Assembly: GCA_963920525.1 (NCBI GenBank) | Contig: OY986435.1 | Location: 273,412,848 to 273,476,847, forward strand | Direction: 5' to 3' | Source: Dichetophora obliterata | Lineage: Eukaryota > Arthropoda > Insecta > Diptera > Sciomyzidae | DNA length: 64,000 nt | In this document: piece by piece, positions 10,813-20,560 of the stretch | How the letters are laid out: every line of letters starts with the position of its first letter | Numbering within the stretch: position 1 is the stretch's first letter | Notes under the pieces: model-generated | What the model saw: the letters and a program-made list of their open reading frames with translations, nothing else | Databases searched by the model: none | What the model was told of the DNA's origin: nothing | Position numbers and translations under genes: made by a program

Positions 10813-11908
10813 CAGAACATTTTATCAAAAAGATTTTTCAATTGAATGAATATTTCTGTTCAGCCCAGACAATGGCAAACCTCTGGAGATTTCGTAATTA
10901 ATAGCTGTGAAAATTTAGTTTAGTTTATTCAGTTAATGGATCATTCAATTCCTTACAGACTAGAGAAAATAACAATTAAGTTACAATTAATAAAATCATC
11001 ATAATGAAAATAATAAAACATAAAATTAAGCATAAATTATGTTAAAACAAACTAGTAACAAAATTTTTAAAAGATGATTTCGACATTGAAAAATCAAACA
11101 AGTACCTAGATGATAATTCATTATATAAACATAAAGACCTTGTTATAGGCCCATTTAAGGCATAATTCGTTCGATGGATTTTAATGAAAAATAGCTTAAA
11201 ATAACGCAACTGCCTTGGTGGTATAGTGAAATGAATCAAACTCAAAAGCATAGGGTCATCAATATTACTGCATATTATATCATAGATGAAAATTAAAGAG
11301 GTTATTTTCCTCCTGATTTCGAGCGTCTTTAAACCCATCAGTAGACATCGCACATGATAAGAAGGTAAGTCAAATCTAAAGTTAGTGCAATAAAGCATAT
11401 ACTTTGTAGCGATTTTTTGAACTTTTTCAAGCCTCAACGAATGAATTGTAGCTGAAGGGTTCCAAATTAAAGTAGCATATTCTAATCTTGACCTGACTAG
11501 AGAACAGTAGAGTGCTTTAAATGTATAGGGATCTTTAAATTCTTGACTATTCCTACGAATAAAGGCAAGCAGGGAAAAACTTTAGGCAACAAGAAGTTTA
11601 AGTGCTCTACAAATGTAAATTTGGAATCAAAGATGACGCCCAGCAGCGGGATTCCCAAACATGTTAACGTTATTTACGTTAACGTTAACTGGTCTAAGCT
11701 ACAATTATCGTTAACTCGTATTCCCAAACTAAGCCTAAGCTATTTTTGACGATAACTTTGACAGTTATTTAACAATATCTGTTGCTCGCTTAACGACGAA
11801 TTTTTAGCCGTTGTTAACTATAAAAATAACAACGTTAAGAAATTTTGTGCCATATTTTTTACTTTAGTCGTAAATTTGAGTGGTTTTTTAATAAAATAAA
11901 AATATTTA

Positions 11909-12080
11909 ATGGCATTTCAATATTTGGCAATGGATGCAGCTGTGTTGGAGAGCGAAATTGAAATGCGCGACAGCGCAAGGGACTGTGCTGATCTTCGCCA
12001 AATGGACAGCCCTTTGATTTGGAGCAATCCAAATTTATAAAGCTTTACCGCTTGACCCCCGAGACAGCTCACAGCCTCAT
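11909..12080 (+). pseudogene. HARBI1-like transposase, N-terminal stub
   Basis: ATG 11909 opens a 43-residue frame (to the stop at 12038) beginning MAFQYLAMDAAVLESEIE and containing DSPLIWSNPN. After a one-base shift the next codons read KLYRLTPETAHSLI, the segment that in HARBI1 family proteins precedes the DDE nuclease. The remainder is lost where the foldback element begins. HARBI1-type proteins act as the endonuclease partner in Harbinger transposition. Confidence 0.65.
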
Positions 12081-12082
12081 AG

Positions 12083-13354
12083 AGCCATTTTGTTCACAGA
12101 GAGATAAATTTATCCCCGAGTTAATTCCATGATTTTTCCAGTTTTTCAGTTGTTCACAGTGAGTTAAGCATTTAACTCTTCAGGTTGGAGATAAAAATGG
12201 TGGCGAGATAGCTTAACCCCAGAAATATTTAACTCGTGAAAATTGGTGAGTTAAGATTTTTAATTCGCTCTCACCACTCTCATTTTAATATTTTTAATTT
12301 ACTTGGTGTCAAAATTTTGAAAATACAGATATTATAACATAGGGAAACAGTATTGGGGGTTACCGATTTCCAATCTGCTGTCAGAATTTTAAAATTCAAG
12401 ATGTTGCATAAGGTTGCCACCTTAATTTTTTATTTTTACGAATTCAGGGCTGGCGCGAACTAAAGGGTAAAAATGGGTCGCTGAATCCGAATCCGTTGTC
12501 AGAATTTCAAAATTCGAAAATTTTTCTACACATAGGGCTGCCACCTAAAAATGTTTTATCTTAAGAATTTTAAACATGAGGGAACAGTAATAGGGGGTTA
12601 CTGATTTCGAATCTGAACTCAAAATTTTTAAATTCAAGATGGTGGATAAGGGTTGCCACCTTAATTTTTTAAATTTTTACGAATTCGGGGCTGCCAAAAA
12701 AATGGTACACCAAATATGGGTCGCTGAATCCGAATCCGTGGCCAGAATTTCAAAATGATAAAGTTTTGAAATCATAGGGTTGCCACCTTATAATATGTGT
12801 TTTTTAGAATTTTAAACATCATTTAACAGTGTTTGGGAGTCACTGATTTCGAATCTGAAGTCAGAATTTTAAAATTCAAGACCTTAATTTTTTTATTTTT
12901 ATGAATTCGGGGATGGTGCGACCTAAAAGGTAAAAATGGGTAGCTGAATCCGAATCCGTGGTCAGAATTTCAAAATGATAAAATTTTATAACAATCGGGC
13001 TGCCACCTAATAACATGTATTTTCAAAAGTAAAAGCAACCCTATTATTTCAAAATTTTATAATTACCATGGATTTGGATGCAATGACCCATTTTAGCCAC
13101 ACCATTTTTTTGCCAGCCCCGAATTCATAACAATACAAAAAATTAAGGTGGTAACCCTATCCTCAATTTTTAATTTTGAAATTCTGACCTCAGATTCGAA
13201 ATCAGTGACTCCCTAACACTGTTAAATAATGTCTCAAATTCTTAAAAATACATATTATTAGGTGGCAGCCCTATTATTTCAAAACTTTCTAATTTTGAAA
13301 TTCTGACCATGGATTCGTATTCAGCGACCCATTTTTACCCTTTAGTTCGCGCCA
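12083..13354. mobile_element. Foldback element, copy 2, right arm truncated
   Basis: The left end 'agccattttgttcaca.agagataaatttatcccc' and the next 150 bases follow copy 1 closely, as do the 'gaattcggggctg' arm units. The right arm stops inside a unit at 'tttagttcgcgcca' (13354), so the outer right end and target duplication are gone. The unique centre near 13018-13040 (tgtattttcaaaagtaaaag) is the reverse complement of the centre of copy 1. Confidence 0.85.
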
Positions 13355-15241
13355 TCAACGAACGTATTTTTCGATTTTTCTTTCTAATCTAATATTTTTC
13401 TTTCAACCCTTTCCCAAAATGTTGCTGTCAAACGCCAGTGCTGTTATATTTTAAAAAGTTTTTAACAATATTAACGCTAACTTTTTTAACGCAACTCTTA
13501 GCTATTGTTGTAGCTAAGCCTTGAAATGAGAATACGGCAAACGTTACTGCAAGCTATAAACGTTGTTAGTTAACGTTAGCGATTGAAGCACGTTAAGATT
13601 TTGGGAATTCCGCTACAGGTCTCGAATTGTATTTAAGAGGTATATCGGAAATGGAATAAGAAGTCAAGATAATATTACTAGATTTACTAAAAGGTAGCAT
13701 TTACTAAAGTTCAGAGGTAACCTACTGCGGATACTCCATACAAAGACATTGTCCAGATCTGCTTGCAGTAAGGCCGAGTCACCAAAGGAGTTAACTTTCG
13801 CAATCAATTTGAGATCATCAGCAAAAAGAAGATGATTTGCAAAATGAAAACATTGTGTTATATCATTTATATAAAGCACAAAAAACAAAGGTCCTAAAAT
13901 ACTACCCTGAGGGACACCAGAGGCTGCTGGATAGAAGTATGAATGCGTATTGTCAATCGAGACAAAACAAACTCTTCCACTAAGATAAGACTTAATCCAT
14001 TCCAGAAAAATCGAATGGCAACCCAATTTACTTAGTTTAGCCACGAGAACCTTATGGGAGACTTTATCGAAAGCTTTTGAAAAATCCGTGTAAAGCGTAT
14101 CAATTTGAAAGCAAGATTCAAAAGCAGAGTTACAGTAATTAGAAAAGAGGGAAAGATTAGTAACAGTGGACTTACCGGCTACAAACCTATGCTGCTCAGG
14201 ACAGATACAAAGCTTTAAAAGAAAACAAATTCAAAGAGTTTTGAGAAAATTGTCAATTTGGAGATAGGGCGACAGTTGCCAACATCATTCTTTTGTCCGC
14301 TTTTAAAAATTGGACTTATAGCTGCAATCTTCCAAGACTCAATGAAAGAACCAGATGAAAGTGACTTATTAAAAATAAAACAAAGAGGTTCAGCTAATGC
14401 AGATGCACACTGTTTAAGTAAAATAGCACAAAAACCATCATTATCCGACTTAGTTGAGGATTTGAGGAGGGACAATGCATTGCGAACATCCTCAATTGAT
14501 ACTGACATAGAGCCAATATCAACTCTAGACACAATGTTTTCCAAAGTAGATTGATCAAACCACGAGTCGTCATCAAAAAGTTAGATTTAAAATAATCGGT
14601 AAAAAGATTCACTATGTCCCTAATAGAAGAAGAATTCCTACCTTCAAAGAACATTGAATTTGAAATCTGAGAACTATTCTTCTTTGACTGAATGTAATTC
14701 CAAAAACTCTTCGGATTTGAAATTATATTAGATTCAATTCTGAGAATGTATTGTTTGTATAAAAATTTGTTTAAAAAATTAAACTCCCTAGAGTAATGCT
14801 CATATTTTACTTTACAATTGTAATCATTTGTAGACTGAAAAAGTTTAAAAAATTTATTACGAAGGTTTTCAAGCATTTTGAGACCACTAGTGTACCACGG
14901 ATTTTTATGGGTTCTTTGCTCAACCAGTGGAATATTATTTGAACAGATATAATGAATATTTAGTTTAAAAATATCAAAGCATGTTGCGGTATTTCGGCTA
15001 TCAAATAAGCTGAACCAGTTAATAACATTAACAAGTTGACTTAAATAATCAAAATTGCACAAATTAAAGTTAAAAACATTTCGCGTTTGCTTAAACGAGT
15101 TAAATTCATAAAATTTTATAACTACAAATAAAGGTAGATGATGAATGCCACCTGGGCCAACTGGAAAACTACATTCTGAAAGTTGATACTGAATATTATT
15201 GGAGACAAAAATTAAATCAAGAATTTTATTGAGATTATTCT

Positions 15242-15483
15242 CTTGCCTTGAGGACTTGTGCACTTTACTAAAACAAAATGTACGTACGTCAAAAATCTGC
15301 ACAAGTGCTTTTCTACTATTACCTTCAACTTGAGGACTTGAGCAGTTGTGCACTTGTGTGCATTGAAAAATGTTGACAGCTTTGAAATGGTGATGGTGGT
15401 GTCTTCACGAAAACCTAGCTGCACAACTGCACAAGTCCTCAAGTCCTCAACTGCACAGGCAAGTGCACTGAATCGTGAATACC
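15242..15483. mobile_element. Palindromic MITE B, copy 1
   Basis: Shares 'gtacgtcaaaaatctgcacaagtg' and the right end 'ggcaagtgcactgaatcgtgaatacc' with copy 2 at 42702-42903. Its left end is degraded: it starts with 'cttgccttgaggacttgtgcac'. It replaces or interrupts the 5' side of retrotransposon 2. Confidence 0.7.
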
Positions 15484-15838
15484 CCTACTGTTGAGGAATT
15501 TTTTTTTTATCTATATTAAGTACACAACTATGCCAATAATGAATGACCCACACAATACCAAACAATTAAAATAACATGTAACTGAAAAGCAAAATTTTCT
15601 GACAGTAAACAGCGTTCAAAAAGGTGGTATCAGAAGGGCGGATCACTAGGAGTGGTCAATTAGCTTGCTTGCATGTCAATATCAACATTCATTGAGTTGG
15701 TTAATATTTTTGATTGAATTTTACGGAAAATGGTTAAAGTATTGTTGTTGTTGTTGTTGTTGCTGTTGTGTGGTCGAGTGCCGTTAGAATTTTGGTTGAA
15801 CAAACAACTGAGCAGTGTGAGAAAGGATTAAGCGAAGT
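15484..15838. other. Region upstream of the Penelope frame
   Basis: No gene recognised. Contains a short (TTG)n microsatellite at about 15742-15768. I do not see a copy of the Penelope terminal repeat or a hammerhead motif here, consistent with 5' truncation of the element. Confidence 0.4.
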
Positions 15839-17926
15839 TTGCATGGGATAAATAGTGTGAGCTGCATTGTATCCATTAGTTGTTGTTGCTATTGCTTTCA
15901 CAACAATGTAGTGCAACAAAAGCCCACATATAAGACGGAGTGGTTTGTCAATAAAACGGATGTTGACATACCAACAAATATTCAGTGGCTGCTTGCATTG
16001 GGACCAAAATATGCCTTGCCAACAACAACAAAACAGTTCCCACTATTTAAGTGCATCGCGGAGGGGGAGGACTGTGTACAGAGCATCAAGAACAAAGAGG
16101 AGCAAGAAACAGCGAGAACCAAACTAACAAACCTGATTGACAACCACGTAGGGAAAATACGAATTAACGAAAGAGATCGTTTTATACTTGACACAGCGGA
16201 CGAAACGAAACGGTTTTTACATAACAACAAAAATGTATTAATTGTTAATGCGGACAAAGGAAACGTATCTGTTGCCATGAACAAATCTGACTATGGAATG
16301 AAAATGAGACAAATGCTACGAGACACATCAACATACAAAATATTAAAAAGAGATCCTACTTCGACACTTCAACAGAAAAACAATGATTTCATCGAAAAAT
16401 TAATAAAATATAACACAATAAATATTGGGGAAAAAAACAAATTATTGACGAAAACTTCTACAGCACCAAGGATATATGGACTTCCTAAAATACATAAAGA
16501 GGGCATACCACTAAGACCTATTTGCTCATCGGTAAACTCGCCAGCATATGGACTATGCAAATATATATCAATCATTTTAAAAAACTTGACAAATGACTCT
16601 ATATATAACGTAAAAGACGCGGTAGAATTTAAAGATCGAGTAAATGACACTTATATATATGACGACGAAAGAATTATATCGTTTGACGTTGTTGCGCTGT
16701 TTCCGAGCATTCCGGTTGACTTCGCCATTAAAGTTATTGAGAAAAAATGGGACTTGATTAAAAATCATATAAACATAACAAAAGACAGATTTATGGACAT
16801 CGTTAAGTTCTGCATCAAAGACAACAGATATTTTAAATATGACGAAAAAGTTTACGGACAATTAAGAGGGATGCCAATGGGTTCACCCTTATCGCCAGTA
16901 ATTGCAGACATAATAATGGAAGAACTTTTGGACACCTGCCTACAACAACTAGACGAAAAACCAAGATTGATGACAAAATATGTAGACGATTTATTTGGAA
17001 TTATAAAAGCGGACAAAATTGATGCAACTTTAAATGTATTGAACAAATTCCATAGAAATATAAAATTTACAAAAGAAGAAGAGAAAGATGGAAAACTTCC
17101 ATACTTAGACGCCTTGATTATAAATAGAGACAACAAAATAAAAATTGACTGGTATCAAAAACCTTCAGCTTCAGGACGTCTTATAAATTACACATCCAAA
17201 CATCCAAAAAGAACAATAATGAACACGGCGAACAATTTCATAAGAAAGGTACTGACGATTAGTGACATAGAATTCCACAATGACAATATCAAGAAGATAA
17301 TAAACATTCTCAACAAAAATGGATTCCCCAAAAAAACGACAATGGATTTAATAAAACGGTACAAAAAACAGAGCAGCAGGTCACGTGCAGATGAACCACC
17401 AAAAATCTACAAATCTATGACATATGTACCAGGACTATCGGAACGACTCATTGGATCTAATTGTTATGACAAAAACAAATATAAAATCGCCACACGCACT
17501 GATAATAATCTTGGACAATTTTATAGCAATACAAAGAGCAAACTAGACAAGAATGACAAATCAAATTTGATTTATAAAATAACATGCAAAGGAAACAGCG
17601 CAGGAATGTGCAACAAAGTATATGTGGGCACTACAAAGACGAAATTAAAAACAAGAATGTCTGCGCACAAATCAGAGCACAAATCACAAAGCAAACCATT
17701 GGAGCAAAAAACAGCATTGGCGGCCCACTGTGCAACACTTGACCACTGTCCAGACTTTGACAATGTACAAATTCTACAACAAGAGACGAATTACGCGAGA
17801 CGATACACGTTAGAAATGTTACATATTATAAACATACCACCAAAACAAAGAATAAACTTCAAAACGGACACTGAGAGATGCGCTCAAAGCTACCGACACC
17901 TAATTACGAAACAAACAACAATATAA
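15839..17926 (+). CDS. Penelope-like reverse transcriptase with GIY-YIG endonuclease
   Basis: An uninterrupted frame of 695 codons. It copies element RNA into DNA at a nick made by its own C-terminal nuclease. The N-terminal Penelope region is recognised from WFVNKTDVDIPTNIQWLL and LALGPKYALP. RT motifs follow in order: GLPKIHKEGIPLRPICSS, SFDVVALFPSIPVDFA, GMPMGSPLSPVIAD and the catalytic KYVDDLFGI (codons near 16976-17002). The C-terminus carries YKITCKGN...KVYVGTT with R and H residues downstream, the GIY-YIG nuclease with its Cys-containing insertion. The frame opens at a TTG after a stop at 15818; the first in-frame ATG is at 16277, inside conserved sequence, so the natural start is lost. 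Residues before about 30 are probably not Penelope. Confidence 0.93.
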   Translation: MHGINSVSCIVSISCCCYCFHNNVVQQKPTYKTEWFVNKTDVDIPTNIQWLLALGPKYALPTTTKQFPLFKCIAEGEDCVQSIKNKEEQETARTKLTNLIDNHVGKIRINERDRFILDTADETKRFLHNNKNVLIVNADKGNVSVAMNKSDYGMKMRQMLRDTSTYKILKRDPTSTLQQKNNDFIEKLIKYNTINIGEKNKLLTKTSTAPRIYGLPKIHKEGIPLRPICSSVNSPAYGLCKYISIILKNLTNDSIYNVKDAVEFKDRVNDTYIYDDERIISFDVVALFPSIPVDFAIKVIEKKWDLIKNHINITKDRFMDIVKFCIKDNRYFKYDEKVYGQLRGMPMGSPLSPVIADIIMEELLDTCLQQLDEKPRLMTKYVDDLFGIIKADKIDATLNVLNKFHRNIKFTKEEEKDGKLPYLDALIINRDNKIKIDWYQKPSASGRLINYTSKHPKRTIMNTANNFIRKVLTISDIEFHNDNIKKIINILNKNGFPKKTTMDLIKRYKKQSSRSRADEPPKIYKSMTYVPGLSERLIGSNCYDKNKYKIATRTDNNLGQFYSNTKSKLDKNDKSNLIYKITCKGNSAGMCNKVYVGTTKTKLKTRMSAHKSEHKSQSKPLEQKTALAAHCATLDHCPDFDNVQILQQETNYARRYTLEMLHIINIPPKQRINFKTDTERCAQSYRHLITKQTTI

Positions 17927-18128
17927 AAATCAGTAGACAACGAAATGGCGAAATCGAGGTTGCTGCAATATATTTTTTAAGTCAATATCTGTTAATTTTG
18001 TCTCACTGTGATGTCTACCAAAATTGTTAAGTCTTAAACTTTATGTTTAATGTTTAATATGTAAGTTTTTCAGTTTGTGTTTTATAATGTCAAAAATTGT
18101 AATTAATGTATATATTTTGTTGAAAACA

Positions 18129-18173
18129 GTGTCCCTGATGATGAACTCCGGTGGAGTTCGAAATATTGGACGC
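18129..18173 (+). ncRNA. Hammerhead ribozyme motif (type I) of the Penelope element
   Basis: Helix I GTGTCC (18129-18134) pairs with GGACGC (18168-18173), including one G-U pair. The core CTGATGA is 18135-18141. Helix II GAACTCC/GGAGTTC (18143-18149/18153-18159) has a 3-base loop. GAAA is 18160-18163, and ATATT forms a minimal helix III plus position 17. Hammerheads with very short helix III are known in Penelope terminal repeats. One extra T (18142) sits between the core and helix II; the homologous motif at 36597 also has it. Confidence 0.72.
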
Positions 18174-18240
18174 AATAAAACGAAGACTAAAAAACAAATA
18201 TAAGACTGTTTTTTATTCAAAAGTGACCTTGAGCCCGAAT

Positions 18241-18868
18241 TAAACTCAAAATTATTTATTAAAATTTTTAAAAATATAATATATTTCTTAACAACAAGTT
18301 TTCGTTTTTCGAAAGCTAATGAATTTCTTGCCAGAAGTCGGTAAGAAAGTAATGACAGAGGTAAGAATTTGTGATAGATGATTTGAAATATTTAATTCTC
18401 AAAATTTTAGAAATCAATTTGAAAACTACAACTTAAAAACTTCTGGACAACACCGAACGGGCCGACATGTCAGCAGCTTCCTCCAGGAGAAAAACGTCAG
18501 CACTTTATTTTGTTGTTGGTCAAGCGAACAGTTTAAAAAGCTTGAAAACAAAAAAAAACTGCTGACCCAAAGATTTCCAAGACTACAGTAATATAGGACC
18601 ACGCTAATATTCCTTGATTTCACTCATGGAATAAACCAATTAATAAAATTGCAATAAAACCTGAAGAAATTAATACTCATGAAGTAAAAGATGATCACTT
18701 AAAAATTAGTATTATAGAAAGAAGAATTACAATTTCTACATCAAATACTAAAAAAATCACTGCAATAAGAAAGTGCTTAAAGAACCATAAGAAAATGGTG
18801 TGTCATACGTCGGGTCAGCGCTTTCACGCTTTTAACTGACTTGGGTATATACAGTATATGACAATATA
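18241..18868. other. Spacer with an unassigned decayed frame
   Basis: A plus-strand stretch from ATG 18319 reads MNFLPEVGKKVMTEVRICDR, stop, then FEIFNSQNF. It is broken by several stops. It faintly recalls a THAP-type zinc finger but is too short to assign. No other features seen. Confidence 0.25.
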
Positions 18869-19850
18869 TCTGTGTCGATTAGCAATAATCACTATCAATA
18901 ATCAAAGTTTACTTAAGGCATCACTAAGTTATTGATGTATCTGTGTTCTACACGTATGGTACTATGAATACACAAAATAGTACTAATCTGGAGCTTATAT
19001 CATGATCCTAGAAAAAGTTATGATACAAAACCAAATGACCCTTTCATATAACTTATATGGCGATTGAAAGTTTTACAGACTGCATTTTTAATAAATACTG
19101 CTGCTTGCGCGAAAAATATGACTTGGGGTCTATAGTTGGCTTTTCAGCTAAACAAATCTCTGTTCCATCTACATAGCCCAGGCAGTATGGAAGTTCATTA
19201 TAAGTTTGATTTATAATATCCTTTCGAAGATCAGAATCAGGCCAATTTTAAAAAAATTTTAATTTGTTGCATAAAGCCGTACATACTCTTTTAGTTATTT
19301 TAGCAAGAGTCCCTCCATCACCAACACCGAATAGTTTGGATATTTTGCAAATTGAGGCTAAACCCTCAATTAGATCCAAGCCTATATAAGACAAAAGCTA
19401 CTTGTATTTCAACTGGAAATTGCTTCCAAGAGTTTTGACCATTGAACACTGGATCATCTTAAATTAAATGACAAATATACTCGAAGGAATTCCAATTCAT
19501 TTGGACGATTTGTTGAAATCGCTGCTCGTCCAGATTGGAAATAACATTCCACAGAATGTCCAAGCTTTTTGAGACGGATCCTAAGATGAAAGGTGTTGCA
19601 TATCGATATGCCTCTATTGCAATGAAGGAAATACCAAAGCTATCCATAATATCATCTATTTCTTCTACAGAGTCTTCAAAACAGAAAGATTAATAATTTT
19701 AGCTTTCGGTCCTTGTTTATCTTACCAGTGTCTTCTAGAAGTATAACATCTTGTATGGTCTTTTCCAATATAAAATCATATAATTTACTTTTTTTACTTA
19801 TTTTTGGCAATCTTTTATTAAAATACAACAATCACTACGTTTTCAAACAA
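18869..19850 (-). mobile_element. Harbinger-family relic
   Basis: The left edge at 18869 begins TCTGTGTCGATTAGCAATAA, the same inverted-repeat end as the MITE at 5073-5324, and the interior next to it is shared with that MITE. The coding relic lies to the right. The other terminus was not found; 19850 is approximate. Confidence 0.6.
19080..19700 (-). pseudogene. HARBI1-like DDE nuclease, degenerate
   Basis: Minus-strand fragments give QQIVQMNWNSFEYICHLI (19520-19460), then QFPVEIQVAFVLYRLGS, ISKLFGVGDGGTLAKITKRV (about 19345-19290), NWPDSDLRKDII and LPYCLGYVDGTEICLAEKP (about 19195-19140), followed by YFSRKQQYLL. These are the hallmark segments of the Harbinger endonuclease, with the first catalytic Asp in GYVDGTEI. 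The later catalytic region has been replaced by non-coding sequence near 19080. Stops interrupt it at 19459 and elsewhere. Confidence 0.85.
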
Positions 19851-20028
19851 AATATGAAGAAAATTATTTGCTTTAGTTTATTTTCAACGAATCTGAGTAA
19901 TGGCGGTTTTAAGTTTGACAGATATGTAGGAAAAACAAATAATTTAAAAACGGCCGCTCACTTCAACTCATCGGAGATTTACGATTTCGGAAATTTCAGC
20001 AGTGAAGTAAATACCCTTAATATTTAAT

Positions 20029-20560
20029 AGACTGCCAAGTCTTTTTCGCAAGTCGAAGCAGCATAAATTTTTCAACAGTCCGCTTTTTGTAATTTTAGGA
20101 TGACATTTGGGTTTTTTTATTTTGTTAAATTTTATAAAAAAATATTTTTATTCGTCAGATTATAAAACATGTATTATGAATGTGGTACTAAAAACTAAAA
20201 TGTATTGTGCGGTTTTTTTATAAAATTCGTCAAAGTGGAAACTTTTTTAACAAAAATAAGCTCAAAAAACCGAAAAAATAAAGTCAAGTTTAAACAATAA
20301 TAACTTTGTTTTTTGGACTTTTTTTTCGATTTGCGATCAAAAAGCACAAAAATTGGCACGAATGCAATCAAACAAATGTTAGAAAGTATCAGCACAAAGC
20401 ATAAAAACAAAACAGTCTACCACGACTCACAGTGCGCTTTTTTCGATTTTAGGATGACATTTGCATTATCGCAGAAACTATAAAAAGCTAGTATCATGAA
20501 ATTTCATACAAATGAGTTTTAGCCTAAACTGAACTCTTATGTCTTAATTGCCATTAAATT
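20029..20560. repeat. Dispersed repeat D, copy 1
   Basis: The segment 'caatcaaacaaatgttagaaagtatcag.acaaagcataaaaacaaaacagtc' (about 20358-20416) and the neighbouring 'taggatgacattt' and 'aatgagttttagcctaaa' recur in reverse complement at 28300-28445. 'cttcgacttgcaaaag' also recurs between 20045 and 28525. Two sub-blocks, each with 'attttaggatgacatttg', occur inside this copy. Non-coding. Confidence 0.6.

Larger units (their letters stand above)
11644..13615. mobile_element. PIF/Harbinger-type element, itself interrupted
   Basis: Ends are CAGCGGGATTCCCAAAC and, at the right, the complement of TAGCGGAATTCCCAAAA. The 3 bp CAG is duplicated on both sides (11641-11643, 13616-13618). Removing the element and one CAG rejoins the host codons as RDLGVIFD in the retrotransposon. 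Three-base target duplication and a HARBI1-like start of a transposase at 11909 support PIF/Harbinger. Both subterminal regions are rich in 'gttaacgtta' palindromes. A foldback element lies inside at 12083-13354. Confidence 0.85.
10915..15242 (-). mobile_element. Non-LTR retrotransposon 2 (jockey/CR1-like), 5'-truncated
   Basis: A minus-strand retrotransposon running from the end of its endonuclease domain (near 15242) to a 3' untranslated tail near 10915. It is split by a Harbinger element at 11644-13615 and cut at its 5' side by the MITE at 15242-15483. Many stops and frameshifts show it is old. Confidence 0.8.
11042..15242 (-). pseudogene. Non-LTR ORF2: endonuclease tail and reverse transcriptase, broken
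   Basis: Coding order on the minus strand: endonuclease C-terminus with LNKILDLIFVSNN (about 15235) and the linker with SNPKSFWNYIQSKK (about 14690); the RT start around SDNDGFCAILLKQC and ISPIFKSG (14544-14215, other frame); RT core with GVPQGSILGPLFFVLYIND and the catalytic FADDLK (14044-13664; FADD replaces the usual YADD); then, after the inserted Harbinger, LGVIFDSKFTF joining to the C-terminal domain 11640-11042 (SLVRSRLEYATLIWNP, LPSYHVRCLLMGLKTLEIRR). Frames change at least three times. The endonuclease N-terminus is missing. Confidence 0.85.
15839..18240 (+). mobile_element. Penelope-like element, 5'-truncated
   Basis: Contains a long RT/GIY-YIG frame followed by an untranslated segment with a hammerhead ribozyme motif and the tail 'gaccttgagcccg', which also occurs in the Penelope fragments at 36165-36180 and 36685-36700. 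Penelope elements commonly insert as 5'-truncated copies; the frame here has no ATG at its start. Confidence 0.88.

Noticed and set aside
14394..15353. 319-codon minus frame as one protein with a start at 15353
   Set aside because: The first 37 residues come from MITE B and the last part is out of frame with the RT; only the middle is retrotransposon.
18319..18600. THAP-type zinc finger
   Set aside because: Only VRICDR and a following FE fit; Cys spacing is not complete and stops intervene.
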